NCBI RefSeq assembly: GCF_900112615.1
Contig: NZ_FOMK01000001.1
Span: 1,798,001 to 1,862,000, forward strand
Direction of reading: 5' to 3'
Length of the DNA stretch: 64,000 bases
From: Chitinophaga sp. CF118
Lineage (GTDB): Bacteria; Bacteroidota; Bacteroidia; Chitinophagales; Chitinophagaceae
Shown here: positions 45,501-56,300 of the stretch, piece by piece
Position numbering within the stretch: the stretch's first letter is position 1
Layout: the number at the start of each line of letters is the position of its first letter
Position numbers and translations under genes: made by a program
The notes under the pieces: generated by a model
Database searches by the model: none
What the model was told of the DNA's origin: nothing
The model's input: the letters and a program-made list of their open reading frames with translations, nothing else

Positions 45501-45760
45501 GTTCCAATCTTAACTTCCTGATCTTTCATACCTACAAACCTGATTACCAGAACAGATGCGTTTTCTGGAACCTGAAGAGTATACTCCCCATTCAAATTAG
45601 TCGTCGTACCATTTGAGGTACCTTTGACAACTACTGTAGCACCAATTACCGGACTTCCATCGTCAGACGATGTTACTATCCCTGTTATGGAACGATTTTG
45701 CGCAACCACCTGACCCACCAACAATAGAGCGGACAGGAGGAAAAATAGACTTTTCCTCAT
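42524..45760 (-). CDS. SusC/RagA-family TonB-dependent transporter (pair 2)
   Basis: A 1078-aa receptor. Signal peptide SLFFLLSALLLVGQVVAQ, then a regulatory-like domain (SITGIVTSSDDGSPVIGATV). The plug carries NALAGKVAGVNISTSANAPG, LMVVDGVPIDNSS and VTVLKGPAAAALYGSRASNG, and a barrel ends YGFNVRVTF. The LKGPAAAALYG plug variant is shared with pair 3 and differs from the LKDAxAAAIYG of pairs 1 and 4. No STN domain. It is translationally close to its SusD partner (18 bp). It imports a ligand across the outer membrane with TonB energy. Confidence 0.95.
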   Translation of the reverse strand: MRKSLFFLLSALLLVGQVVAQNRSITGIVTSSDDGSPVIGATVVVKGTSNGTTTNLNGEYTLQVPENASVLVIRFVGMKDQEVKIGTGTKHNVVLYSDVTKLTETVVTANAIRRDKSSLGYSAPTLKNEELTKGQSSSPLNALAGKVAGVNISTSANAPGSSSRVVLRGGSSIGGNNQALMVVDGVPIDNSSIIGGGDSRSSIDFGNRGNDINPEDIESVTVLKGPAAAALYGSRASNGALVITTKSGKKLAGSKKNEVTFSSAVTFSNVVKLPELQNDYGQGYDGETNDPRENWSWGPKFDGKVQPWGQSINGVRQEKPYSALPDNIKNFFKTGKAINNNLSLSGTGDKTTYYLSVNSLNSDGVMPGSYDKYNKYGIRFNGTAQLSNKFYTGISVNYNKVNSRLIQGGQGPGSVFDNVLQTARDIPIDKLGDLNNPYNSYGNTVDANGNPTYGYYGVYTTSPYFILKNYRNLNDVDRVSGNFTVGYKPVEWLDVLERLGADVYSDRRRYMYPKFDIIPADDVPATDPGKWYDATDNRVIQNGKYEEDQYNLSEITHDLMVTAKKDFTPDFKASLMVGNNIRQRVFNTLETQTNTANGIVIPGWYNLDNSDGPVNTFNEHTIRRLVALYADLNLSYKNMLYVGATARNDWSSTLPAGSNSFFYPSVNGAFVFTELTKNSGLSHILNYGKVRASWAQVGNDANPYLLRTYFSKTDITSGFGSVTFPFNSIPGFTYGNLIGNAALKPEITTAFEVGTELSFLDNRLSLDFSYYHNKSKDQILNVPIPPSSGFTAKVLNTGVVENKGIELSLRGMPIRTASGFTLELYGTYTHNKNTVVDIAGGVDQVVIGGVGGMSIVAAKGRPYGTFYAQDLLRDEAGHVVINANTGLPSLTPNAVYLGSYNPKYQASWGTNASYKGFSFNILFDTKQGNEFYSRTKDIMDFNGTALETAEGGRTDAPFPNSVVDDGTGKLVPNTDITYSKQVYFSAGIPSGQHVIDASYIRLREASLSYRLPKHLLNRTPFGDLTVGLFGNNLALWTAKANKFADPEVNSGGAGNEQGFDFTAQPSLRNYGFNVRVTF

Positions 45761-46779
45761 AAGCGTTTTTTGTTCTGATTTTTTATTACCTATTTAAATT
45801 GAATACAATTCTCAGGAGACCGACCACTGGTTCTGAAATCTTGTACTTCTGTTGACATACTTGATAATTTTACACATCCGTTTTCCTAAACGCAATCAAC
45901 AAATAATGTTTGATTTCTTAAATGTGTACAGAGGTGAGAAGTTACTACAGCTATTTCTCATAAGCATTTCCCCCCTTATCTTGTGATTAACCAATCTCAC
46001 ACTTGAATAAATTTATTAGGAATAATATTCATTACACTACTTAACGTTCTCCACGTATAACGAGCGGTTAATGCCCAGTAGTAACCGTTGTTTTAGGGAT
46101 TTGTTCTGGCATCACCTACCTCCAACAATAACTTGAGTCCAGGCGGAGTGAGTTATACCAATGGGACTGTAAATAGCAAACCTTTAAATTTTCCCTCAAT
46201 GGTCTGATGAGCTAACTAGCAGTAGTACAGTTAGTAATAGAACAATCAGATAAAGCAAAAACCATTAACAGATCAATTACATTCTATGTAATTCTGTCAA
46301 ATCCCAGAAATATAAAGGTTTAGATTAAACATACATCTAATAGATTTAAGCATAGCCATCTTCATTTAAATATTAAGATCAAATGAGCACAATATCTAGT
46401 TGTTGAATTAACACTACAACTATTAGATTTTGTTATAGCATATTGACCAATATCTTGAAATTCGGATTTCGATTTGGGTTCTTACTTTTAGATTTTGTCG
46501 CTTTTATAAAATTTGTCACCCTTACGTTATTGTTAAATATTCCTTAAAGTAAAGCTAAAATACGATATGTAACAATACATAGATATACAACTAAAGTATC
46601 ATGATATAAAAATAATCCAAAAATCAATACTGGCGTGTTTTTTCGCGTATTAATTTTTTCAAATAAATATTTTCATAATGCAATAACGGTTATAATTATC
46701 GAGTAGGGCGCTCATGCCAGACGCACAAAAAAAGGGCTGCCTTAACCGGACAGCCCTTTCAATAATATCAGGATCAAAA
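45761..46779. other. Long AT-rich intergenic region upstream of susC-2
   Basis: About 1 kb without a credible gene on either strand. It holds the susD-3 terminator at 46731-46759, TTAGATTTTGTTA at 46423-46435 and TTTAGATTTTGTCG at 46487-46500 (the latter repeated exactly at 51776-51789). On the minus strand a GGGGGG tract lies about 210 bp before the susC-2 start. The susC-2 promoter should lie here, but no perfect TAnnTTTG was found close to the start. Confidence 0.5.
46726..46759 (-). terminator. Terminator after susD-3
   Basis: On the minus strand a 9-bp stem AAAGGGCTG / CAGCCCTTT (46751-46759 and 46731-46739) is followed by a T7 run, 21 bp past the susD-3 stop. Confidence 0.85.
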
Positions 46780-48180
46780 TTAGAGATCCCACCAAACCGG
46801 TGCAAAGATATCAGTTACGATAATCACGTTAGCAGCGTTATATCTCTTCTCATCCTGTACCGTAGGTAACCTTCTTGGAATAGCAGTTGCATGTTCTGCC
46901 ACATTAGGCGTCAATGCTGGAATGTTGGTTCTGCGCCAATCAGACCATACTTCAACCTGTGTAAATAATGCCAGATATTTCTGGGTCATTATTTTCTCCA
47001 GGGTGATAGTTAATGCTGTTTCACTTGCATAAGCCAGTGTAAATGCAGCTGAAGGAGCAGCACCGGTTACCTTGGTTACACTTGCTGTAACAGCAGAATT
47101 GTATGCTGTAGCAGCATCTCCCGTGTTACCAGCTCTGAGGCTTGCTTCTGCTTTAATGAATAAAGCTTCCACATATGTTACCAATGGAACAGGAGCAGTG
47201 CTGCTGGCCAGGTAAGGACCTACATTTGAGGCATCAGTATTTTCAGAAGAAGGGATAGCTCCTGTATATGTGCCATCAGTTGCTTTGGTAGCATAGAAAG
47301 GCAGACGTGGATCGCTGTTCGTTTTCAGCAGGTTGATGAAGTATGCACCATCTCGCAGGTCATTTTCACGTGCAACAGCAAACGCAGCCCACTGGTTCTG
47401 TTCGTTAGTAGCAGTACCATATATAGCATTTGCATCACCCAGGTCTGTTACATGGCTTAAATCCGCCAGTGCCTCAGTAGCAGACCCGCTTGGATTTTTC
47501 TTGCTCAGGTGGTTTGCAAAACGAGCCTTCAGCAACCACGCAGTGTTTACCCATTTAGCTCTGATATCAGCTTCTTCAGATCCATCGGAACCAAAGATAT
47601 AATCATCTTTACCTAAAGTATAAAGGTTCTCACCATCAGTACTATTCAGCGCAGTGATTGCTTCGTCCAATAAAGTCTGGATATAAGCGTATACTTCTTC
47701 CTGTGTTTCGTATTTAGGGGTAACATTACCATCGATCAGACCCATACCAGCTTCTTTAGCAGGTACATCACCCCATATATCGGTAGCAAGTCCTAAACCC
47801 ATTGCTTTGATGATTTTCGCAACACCAGTATAATGTATATTCTTCTCTCCGTAATTAATTATGATGTCGTTTGCAGGCTGAATAACATTATTGTAAATGT
47901 TATTCCAGTCATTCGTATTATCACCTTCAAAGATGGAGTATTTATCTACAGCCAGTTGCTGGCTGGCAGTTCCACTCAATTGTTGGGTTAATATACCGGC
48001 AGTTCTAGATAATTGTCCTGTGTATGAACTATACAGGCCAAGTTCCGCAGCGGAGAGTACCAGTTGGGGAGTAGCTGTTGACGGGCTATTGGGATCCTTA
48101 TCATAGCCTTCCACGAATTTACTGCAGCTTGAAGCAAGCAGTACAAAAGGTAATGAGAGTATTATGATTGTTTTCTTCAT
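46780..48180 (-). CDS. SusD-like_2-type outer-membrane lipoprotein (pair 3)
   Basis: A 466-aa lipoprotein with signal IIILSLPFVLLASSC (Cys19). ATPQLVLSAAELGLYSSYTG, QYLALFTQVEVWSDWRRTNI and the ending VTDIFAPVWWDL place it in the SusD-like_2 group with pair 2 (which ends VWWDVN). TPR-like helices make up most of the chain. It is the ligand-capturing lid for the SusC at 48227, 46 bp upstream. Terminator directly after. Confidence 0.92.
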   Translation of the reverse strand: MKKTIIILSLPFVLLASSCSKFVEGYDKDPNSPSTATPQLVLSAAELGLYSSYTGQLSRTAGILTQQLSGTASQQLAVDKYSIFEGDNTNDWNNIYNNVIQPANDIIINYGEKNIHYTGVAKIIKAMGLGLATDIWGDVPAKEAGMGLIDGNVTPKYETQEEVYAYIQTLLDEAITALNSTDGENLYTLGKDDYIFGSDGSEEADIRAKWVNTAWLLKARFANHLSKKNPSGSATEALADLSHVTDLGDANAIYGTATNEQNQWAAFAVARENDLRDGAYFINLLKTNSDPRLPFYATKATDGTYTGAIPSSENTDASNVGPYLASSTAPVPLVTYVEALFIKAEASLRAGNTGDAATAYNSAVTASVTKVTGAAPSAAFTLAYASETALTITLEKIMTQKYLALFTQVEVWSDWRRTNIPALTPNVAEHATAIPRRLPTVQDEKRYNAANVIIVTDIFAPVWWDL

Positions 48181-48226
48181 GACTAGGTCGTTAAAAGTTT
48201 TTTGTTATACCATTCTTTCACAGAGA

Positions 48227-51200
48227 TCAGAATCCCAGTTTTACGCCAATTGCATAAGTTTTAGTACCTGGGTTGTTGAAATAATCAAACCCTGTAAGAT
48301 TAGATCCTGCACCTGTTAAGCTGGTTTCAGGGTCTACACCAGGATAGTCGGTATGCAGCCACAGGTTACGTCCTGTAAAGATCAGCTCTACGAAATTCAG
48401 GATCTTGGTGTTTTTCATGTTATAACGATAGCTTAGAGAAACTTCACGTAAACGTACCCACGAACCATCATATACAGCATTCTCAGTAGCAGATCCTTTT
48501 CCCTGGTCGCCGTACATATTCTGGAAGTACGTTTTAGCATCTACGGCTTTGGTATTAGTAGTATATTTCCCATCAGTACCCAGTACAACGCCGTCAATCA
48601 CATAAGTTCTTTCTCTGTCTGCAGTAATAGCAGTTTTACCGATAGAGGTCAGCCTTGAATAAGTACCTCCCCATATCTTACCACCTTGTCTGATATCAAG
48701 TAGTGCACCCAGTGTGAACCCTTTATAAGTGAACGTGTTTCTGATACCACCTGTCCAATCCGGGAATGGATTACCAATATTACCACGGGCAGCAGCAATA
48801 ACAGGAATACCGTCAGCATCCACTACGATTTTACCACTGGCAGGATCTCTCTCCCATTTGGTAGCATATAATGCACCATAAGGCTTCCCAACGATTGCAT
48901 AAGAACCAATAGAAGTGAATGCACTTTCAATATCAATTTCAGATACGCCATTAGCCAGTTTTAACACCTCATTTTTATTCTTGGAAAAGTTTAATTCAAT
49001 GTTCCATCCAAACCCTTTTGATTTAATTACATCAGCAGATGCCAGTATTTCTATACCCTTGTTACGCATTTCGCCAGCATTGGCAAGAATTGCCTGGAAT
49101 CCTGAAGAACCTGCGAGAGGAGTTGATACAAGGATATCTTTTGATAATTTATTATAATAAGTGAACTCTACATTGATGCGGTTCTTCAATAATTTCAAAT
49201 CTACTCCAATTTCCTTTTCTACACTACGCTCAGGTTTCAATCCATTATTACCTAATATATTATTATAAGTGAATCCATTTCTGCCAAGGAAAGGAAATGA
49301 GTTACCATCTGTTGATCCATCAGCAAAAGTAGGTACAGCGTAGTTGGTTACAGTATTATAACGCTCGGGACTCTTACCACCACCTGCTACTGCAGCACGT
49401 AATTTACCATAAGAAATCACATCATTCTCTGGCAATACTTCAGTGAACACAAATGATGCACTTACTGAAGGGAAGAAGAAATTATTCTTAGCTGCACCAA
49501 AGGTAGAAGACCATTCGTTACGACCTGTTGTAGTCAGGAAAACCATGTTATTATAAGAGATCGATGCATCATAGAAAAATGCAGAAGATCTGTCGATTCC
49601 AGTTGATGCGTCTGTATATAGAACAGCTGCATTATTCAGATTATAATAATTAGGAATTGTTAACTGATTACCTCTTGAATACTGTGTCTGACCCTGATTC
49701 TGAGTAACGTTGCCACCCAGATTCAGTCTCGCAGAGATTTTATCATTGAAATCCTTATGAGCGCCTAAAATCAGATCAGAATAATAATCTTGATTCTTGA
49801 TTGTATATTCTTCAATCTGACCCAGTTTATCATCAACAGAATAAGAACCAATTGCAAAAATCTGTTTCCTCGAATCAGTATAATAATCAACGCCTAAACG
49901 ATAAGACGCATCCAACCATTTGGTAATATTGTAGGTAGCGTTGAAGTTACCGAGAATACGGTCAACATTATCATTGAACGGATTATTATATAATGACCAA
50001 TAAGGGTTATCATAACCAGCAAAGTTCTTGCTAGAACCATCAGCATTCTGGTAATCGCTTAAGTTATAGTTTGCAGGAGCTCGCATCATTGCCAGCATAG
50101 GACCTGACAGGTTACTACCATTCTGTGCTTTCACACCTCTGGTATTTGTGTACTGAGCAGATACACCAACGGTGAATTTGTCAGTTACTTTGGAATCCGC
50201 ATTGATACGAATAGTCGTTCTCTGTAGGTCTGTAGTACGAATAATCCCTTTCTGATCGGTACGACCCAGAGATAATCTGAAAGTGTTTTTTTCATTACCA
50301 CCGATAACAGCTACGTTGTGGGTGTAAGTAGTTCCAGTCTGGAAGAAGTCTTTGTAATTATTGTACACTTTATCTCTACCCGTAATAGTACTGATAACAG
50401 GCCCCCAGCTGTTAGCAACACCTGTCTGAGAGACAGGCACACCACTTACGATGTTACCCTGTCCATATGTTGTTTGCTCATCAGGCAACTTGCTTACTTT
50501 ATCGAAAGCGGCATTAAAGTCGTAAGTTACTTTTACTGCACCTGCACGGCCTCTTTTGGTTGTGTAGATGATCGCTCCGGAAGCAGCCCTTGCACCATAT
50601 AATGCAGCAGCAGAAGGTCCTTTCAGTACAGTAACAGTAGCAATATCATCAGGGTTGATATCCAGTGCGCGATTAGAGTTGTTTACGCCTGACAAACCGG
50701 TATTGTAAACTGGATTTCTCTGAGAAGTAGCACTTGTTTCATTATCAATAGGTACTCCATCCACGATGATCAGTGGCTGGTTACTCATTTTGAAGGTAGC
50801 ATTACCTCTGATAATTACTTTTGTAGAAGCACCAGGAGTACCACCAGAACCAATTACCTGAACACCTGCTACTTTAGAAGCCAGTGCTTCAATAACGTTT
50901 GTTTCATTTGATCTGGTCAGTTCATCACCGCCTAAGCTCTGTACACTATACCCCAGGGATTTTTTTTCCCTGGTAATACCCAATGCTGTTACCACTACTT
51001 CGCTCAATTGTTTGTTATCTGTAGATAACGTAATAGCAAAACTTGAATTGTTGCCTACTGCACGTTCCTGATTAGTATAACCTATAAAGGAAAATATAAG
51101 TGCGTTTTCCGGAGTGGCTTCAATTTTGTAGCTACCATCCGCGCTGGTTACGGTTCCCTTAGAAGTTCCCTTTACAATTACTGAAACTCCTGGCAGCGGA

Positions 51201-51307
51201 GAGCCATCCTTGGCGTCAGTTACCTTTCCCGTAATTGTTCGTGTTTGAGCATATGTGTGCAACACGCTCATGGCCACGAACAGCCATAGGAGTAAACCTT
51301 TCTTCAT
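48227..51307 (-). CDS. SusC/RagA-family TonB-dependent transporter (pair 3)
   Basis: A 1026-aa receptor: signal LLLWLFVAMSVLHTYAQ, a regulatory-like domain (TITGKVTDAKDGSPLPGVSV), then the plug with EALASKVAGVQVIGSGGTPG, LIIVDGVPIDNET and VTVLKGPSAAALYGARAASG, and a barrel ending YAIGVKLGF. Close in plug subtype to pair 2 (VTALGITREKKSLGYS against VTANAIRRDKSSLGYS), so pairs 2 and 3 probably arose by duplication of one lineage. No STN domain. Energised by TonB; ligand unknown. Confidence 0.95.
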   Translation of the reverse strand: MKKGLLLWLFVAMSVLHTYAQTRTITGKVTDAKDGSPLPGVSVIVKGTSKGTVTSADGSYKIEATPENALIFSFIGYTNQERAVGNNSSFAITLSTDNKQLSEVVVTALGITREKKSLGYSVQSLGGDELTRSNETNVIEALASKVAGVQVIGSGGTPGASTKVIIRGNATFKMSNQPLIIVDGVPIDNETSATSQRNPVYNTGLSGVNNSNRALDINPDDIATVTVLKGPSAAALYGARAASGAIIYTTKRGRAGAVKVTYDFNAAFDKVSKLPDEQTTYGQGNIVSGVPVSQTGVANSWGPVISTITGRDKVYNNYKDFFQTGTTYTHNVAVIGGNEKNTFRLSLGRTDQKGIIRTTDLQRTTIRINADSKVTDKFTVGVSAQYTNTRGVKAQNGSNLSGPMLAMMRAPANYNLSDYQNADGSSKNFAGYDNPYWSLYNNPFNDNVDRILGNFNATYNITKWLDASYRLGVDYYTDSRKQIFAIGSYSVDDKLGQIEEYTIKNQDYYSDLILGAHKDFNDKISARLNLGGNVTQNQGQTQYSRGNQLTIPNYYNLNNAAVLYTDASTGIDRSSAFFYDASISYNNMVFLTTTGRNEWSSTFGAAKNNFFFPSVSASFVFTEVLPENDVISYGKLRAAVAGGGKSPERYNTVTNYAVPTFADGSTDGNSFPFLGRNGFTYNNILGNNGLKPERSVEKEIGVDLKLLKNRINVEFTYYNKLSKDILVSTPLAGSSGFQAILANAGEMRNKGIEILASADVIKSKGFGWNIELNFSKNKNEVLKLANGVSEIDIESAFTSIGSYAIVGKPYGALYATKWERDPASGKIVVDADGIPVIAAARGNIGNPFPDWTGGIRNTFTYKGFTLGALLDIRQGGKIWGGTYSRLTSIGKTAITADRERTYVIDGVVLGTDGKYTTNTKAVDAKTYFQNMYGDQGKGSATENAVYDGSWVRLREVSLSYRYNMKNTKILNFVELIFTGRNLWLHTDYPGVDPETSLTGAGSNLTGFDYFNNPGTKTYAIGVKLGF

Positions 51308-51908
51308 AAAAGATAATTGATTTGATAAACGATTTTGTTAACAATTGTCATAAGCAAAAAACAAATAAGATAAATATATTCGAACGCTATAAGCAGCGCG
51401 AACCATCATAAGCAAGTAGTAAACCAAATCCCGGAATAACTATATCCAATACAATGAAGGATATGTCTTCTCAGCTAGAAAAAAAGTTTTATCAACAGAA
51501 ATTTATTCTTCGAATAAATAAAGAGTCAGTTAAATAAAACACACTAATAAAATTGTATTAATTAATTTCTCATAATCTTTAAGATCTTACAGAACAGAAT
51601 ATAGAAATGACTTTGGGTTGAGTCTTATTTATAAGACAACAGTCACCTCACTATCCCCCCTACAATATGTAAAAATTAATGATTGTCACCCTGTTAAGTT
51701 GCATCTTAGCTCTAAATTCCCTGGCGAGGGTCCTTAATAATAGATTCTGTTATCCAATAGTTTAGATTCCGTCAGTTTAGATTTTGTCGTTCTAAATGTT
51801 AAATAATTGTTGTAATTCTTCGCAATTTAATTAATAATACTCTAATCACCACATACAATTTTCATGTGATCTTTTGGAATTAAGTACTTCATTTTCACAA
51901 ACGTTTAA
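51308..51908. other. Intergenic region between susD-4 and susC-3
   Basis: 601 bp, AT-rich, without a credible gene. It contains TAGATTCTGTTA (51741-51752), TTTAGATTCCGTC (51761-51773) and TTTAGATTTTGTCG (51776-51789), degenerate copies of one motif, the last identical to a site at 46487. On the minus strand a GGGGGGA tract lies about 350 bp before the susC-3 start. No clear terminator follows susD-4. Confidence 0.5.
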
Positions 51909-53363
51909 CTAATATCCCGGGTTTTGCTGTCCCTTTAAAGCCGGACTGAGATCAATTTCACGTTGAGGTATCGGTAATATTATCTTATCGGCACCAGCCT
52001 TCTTATCAGGATCGCCTGCACGCAAAGAATACCCTCTTCTTAAAAGATCCATTCTGCGATGCCCTTCAAAACAAAGTTCTTTACGCCGCTCATTTAATAT
52101 AGCAGTAATAAGATCATCTCCACTGGTAAAAGTATTAATATTCCATGCGATCAGACCAGCCCTAACACGCAGGTTATTTATCAGGTCTATAGATTCCTGA
52201 TTGATGCCATTTAATGAAACTAATGCTTCCGCACGATTAAGTACCATCTCTGTTACCCTTATCAGCGGGCCATTGTCCTTACCTGTTGTTACATTTGGGT
52301 ATTTCAGACTAAAACGACTCACAACCCCGTTTGCATCCTTCCCAATATCACTCATTGCATAACGCAGATCACCAGGCTCCTGTCCGAATGCCTGAATCAG
52401 ATCACTAGTAAAAGGACCTTCCCCCTTTCCGGCAATCCCCGCATCTGTTGGTCTGTAATAGCTGGACCAACTGCCTAAATTGGTACCTGTTTGTGCATTA
52501 TCACTATCTGTGTTTTGAATAGAGAATACATCTTCTTTTGTATTTCCATCATAAAAACTATAATTAGGAGCCAAGGTATAATAAGTGGTTGCATCCAATA
52601 CAGCTTTGGCATAAGTAGCTGCTTTATCCCATTCTCCACGGTACAGATATAATCTGGACAATAAAGCGTTAGCTGCCCCTTTCGTAGCCCGTCCTCTGGC
52701 TAATGCAGGGTCAGTAAATGTATCTGCAAGATCTGGCAATGCTTCCAGCAAATCCTTCTCTATTTGCTTATGTACTTCATTCACTGTTGACCTTCCCGGA
52801 TATACAATCGTAGATCCGTCAAAAGAAGCAGTTACCAGCTGTACGCCTTGCCTTGCTCCATTTTCTACCTGGTAAGGTTGGCCAAACAGGTTCACCAACT
52901 GAAAATACAGGATAGCGCGCATAAACTTAGCCTCTGCTACATACATCCTGCGGTCACTTTCTGCAAAAAGCGGATCAACAATTCCTGGTACACGATCGAT
53001 AACTGCATTAGCTCCCAGAATAGCATCATAATTAATACGCCATAATTCACTTACCAGATTGTTGCTCGTTGAAGTAGAAAAAGTATTGATCTCTGCCAGC
53101 AATGAATTACTGCCGGGATAATTAACATTATCGCTCATAAATTCGGCAATGAGCTGAGGTTGACCGCCAAATACTTCCAGTCGTTGGGAACGGCTGTATA
53201 CCCCGTACAAAGCACTTAAGGCACTACTGCCAGAAATAAATACATCTCCGGTAGGAATACTCTGCTCCGGTTGCAGATCCAGTCGATCACTGCAGGAAAA
53301 AAAAACAGTAACAGTAAGCCCTGCGAGGAGGCATATAAATATATGTTTCATTGTTGTGTGCAT
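51909..53363 (-). CDS. SusD/RagB-family outer-membrane lipoprotein (pair 4)
   Basis: A 484-aa lipoprotein. Translation begins MHTTMKHIFICLLAGLTVTV; ATG 53363 or the fifth codon (53351) may start it, and the lipobox Cys follows in VFFSC. Classical SusD features: ANALLSRLYLYRGEWDKAAT, LITAILNERRKELCFEGHRR, and the end LPIPQREIDLSPALKGQQNP plus GY. It resembles pair 1 and the relic at 40759. It lies 3 bp downstream of its SusC stop, so translational coupling is likely. Confidence 0.93.
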   Translation of the reverse strand: MHTTMKHIFICLLAGLTVTVFFSCSDRLDLQPEQSIPTGDVFISGSSALSALYGVYSRSQRLEVFGGQPQLIAEFMSDNVNYPGSNSLLAEINTFSTSTSNNLVSELWRINYDAILGANAVIDRVPGIVDPLFAESDRRMYVAEAKFMRAILYFQLVNLFGQPYQVENGARQGVQLVTASFDGSTIVYPGRSTVNEVHKQIEKDLLEALPDLADTFTDPALARGRATKGAANALLSRLYLYRGEWDKAATYAKAVLDATTYYTLAPNYSFYDGNTKEDVFSIQNTDSDNAQTGTNLGSWSSYYRPTDAGIAGKGEGPFTSDLIQAFGQEPGDLRYAMSDIGKDANGVVSRFSLKYPNVTTGKDNGPLIRVTEMVLNRAEALVSLNGINQESIDLINNLRVRAGLIAWNINTFTSGDDLITAILNERRKELCFEGHRRMDLLRRGYSLRAGDPDKKAGADKIILPIPQREIDLSPALKGQQNPGY

Positions 53364-53366
53364 GAT

Positions 53367-56300
53367 TTAAAATACAAGGTTTACGCCTACTGTAATCGTT
53401 TTGGGCTGCGGAATCGTAAAATAGGATTCTCCTGCAACCAGTCCGAAAGAACCGTACCTGGAAACTTCAGGATCCGCTCCGCGAAACTCTTTTTTAGTAG
53501 CAGTCCATAAATTTTGTCCCAATACATATATTCGGGCACTGCTTAATACATGCGTACTGCTTATAAGTTTTTCCGGCAGATGATATCCTAGTGTTAATGT
53601 TTTTAAACGGAGATATGATCCATCAAATAGTTGTTCGGTCGATAATCCAGACTGTTTAAATTTACCACTTTGCCAGGATGTACTCGTTGCACTGGGTGCA
53701 AATGCCTTATCCCCCGGTTTCTTCCAGTACTGCAGCATATCTTTACTCAGATTTGTAGTACCTGTTATATCATCCAGGATCCGGAATTCTGATAAGAACA
53801 ATTTATTACCATAAGAGAAGTAAAAATTAACCCCAAGATCAAAGTTTTTATACCGGAATGTGTTATTAAAACCTCCTGTTACTTTAGGGATAGCATTGCC
53901 TGCTATTACCCTGTCATTATCTGTAGGAGCAGTTGTTACAGTTCCATCTTTTGCATACCACTCCGGATCTCCTGTGGCAGAATTAATGCCCTTATATCTT
54001 ATCAGGTAATAACTGTTTAATGAATAACCTTCTACTGCACGTTGTCCATTATTAGAACCAGCTACATAATTGCGACCTTCCTCATCTTTAAAAACAGGAG
54101 GCAGGGAGGTTACTTTATTTTTCAGAAATCCTGCAGTTAAAGAGGTGGTCCATTCAAAATTCCTTTTTTGGATAGCAACCCCAGTTATCTGCAGATCTAC
54201 ACCAGAGTTGCGCATTTTACCAACATTTATATTGGCAAACCCAAAGCCGGTTGTAGACGGATACGCTACAGATAGCAACAGGTCTTTTGTATTTTTATTA
54301 TAATAATCAATGCTCAGTTGTACGCGGTTGCTAAGTACATTGGCCGTAAGACTAATATCCATTTGACTTGTTTCTTCCCAACTCAGATTTGCATTAGGAG
54401 CCTGAGTAGGCCTTAATCCTGGCTGACCGGCATAATTAGCACTGGTACCTCCGCTATATAATCCCAGATAAGTATAATTAGGTAGACCATCATTTCCTGT
54501 AACACCATAACTCGCTGTTAATTTCAGATAGTCGATAAAAGAGACCTCACGCATAAATTGCTCCTGTGATATTACCCAGCCACCTGAAACAGCCCAGAAA
54601 TTACCATATCTCTTGTTACTACCAAACCTTGAAGAACCATCCCTGCGCAAGCTAACTTCAGCCAGATATTTATCCTGGTAACGATAGTTACCCCGGAAAA
54701 TATACGATTCCAATGCCCACTCCTGGCCTGTGGCAGAAGTAGTAGTAGCAACAGCCGCAGATCCGGTATTCACAAGATTATCACTGATAAATCCAGTTCC
54801 ACCTACTCTAATATCATCATAACGTGATGTTTCAAAACTATGTGCAGCCAGCAATTCCATATGATGATGCTGCGCAAAATTCCTTTCATAATGAAGACTA
54901 TTCGTATTTACCCATTTATGATCCTGCCATAACGTACGTCCGGCAACACCGCCAGTTGTTACTTTTGTAGAGATCCGGTACCGTTCTTCTGTATTTAGCT
55001 GATCAATTCCCCAATCACTCTTTATCGATAGGCCATCAATTATATTTATGGTAGCATAAGCATTTCCTGTATTACGGCGGGTATAATATTTATTTGAGCT
55101 CAATCCTATTATTGCCAGAGCATTATTAGAGGGAGTTACATACTGTCCCAGAGAATCATATGCTGGTTTAAAAGGACTATTCATGGCTCCGGCTATATAA
55201 GGATTATTTGCATCAGATGTTTCAACAGGAATACGGTTCATATTGGTATAAGCTGTACTGAAATTAACACCAAAATGTACATTCTTATTCATAGTATGAT
55301 CCAGATTTAGCCTACCGGTCAATTTCTTAAGATCATTCCCGATCACAAAACTTTCCTGGCTTAAATAACTTCCCCCTGCAAAAAACTTTGTTTTATCATT
55401 ACCCCCACTGGCAGATAGTGAATAGTTACTTGTTTTCCCTGTTCTATTTACAGCATCTGTCCAGTCAAAACCCTTTGCAGGGAAGGCAACAGCCGGCTTG
55501 CCTGTAGCTTTGGTGATATAATCATTGTAAAATGTGCGGTATTCTTCCGCATTCATTACATCCAGTGTTTTCGTAGGTTTGATCCAGCCCGTATAATAAT
55601 CCAGTTGCACCTTTGTTTTGTTAGCTGTTGTTCCACTCTTCGTTTTAATAAGTACCACACCATTAGATCCTCTTGACCCATATATAGCTGCTGCAGCGGC
55701 ATCCTTTAATATAGTAATGGATTCAATATCGTTAGGGTTAATCTCCAACAGAGGATTCAATCCGGGAGTTACACTACTTCCCCCATGAGGAGTACTATAA
55801 GAACCGGAATTCATAGGTACATCATCTATCACAAATAATGGCTGCCCGTCTGCTGAAATTGAAGCAGCACCACGTATACGTAACAGAGCAGAGCCTCCCA
55901 ACAGCCCGGAAGAATTCGTCATCTGCACACCTGCTGCCTGTCCCTGCAATAACTGCTGCGGGCCAATAGCTGGTATATTCTGAATAACATCTGACTTTAA
56001 TACAGATACAGCCTCTGTGGTATAGCGCTGCTTCTGCTGTCCATATCCAACGATTACTACTTCAGAGAGTTTTGACTGGTCTACTTTGAGCCGTACATTC
56101 AAAGAAGTAACACCTGCTTCTACTTTCACCTGCTTATTAGCATATCCCAGCATGGAAAATACCACTTCCTGAGTACCGGCTACAGAAATGGAAAATGTCC
56201 CATCCTCTGTTGTCACAGCACGGGAAGTAGCGCCTTTAATAAATATTGTGACGCCAGGTAACGGAGTTCCGCTGCTATCTGAAGTAACTTTGCCAGTAAG

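Noticed and set aside
46078..46210. Open stretch in the susC-2 upstream region encoding a Ser/Asn-rich peptide
   Set aside because: Only about 33 codons, no start, no recognisable motif; not distinguishable from chance.
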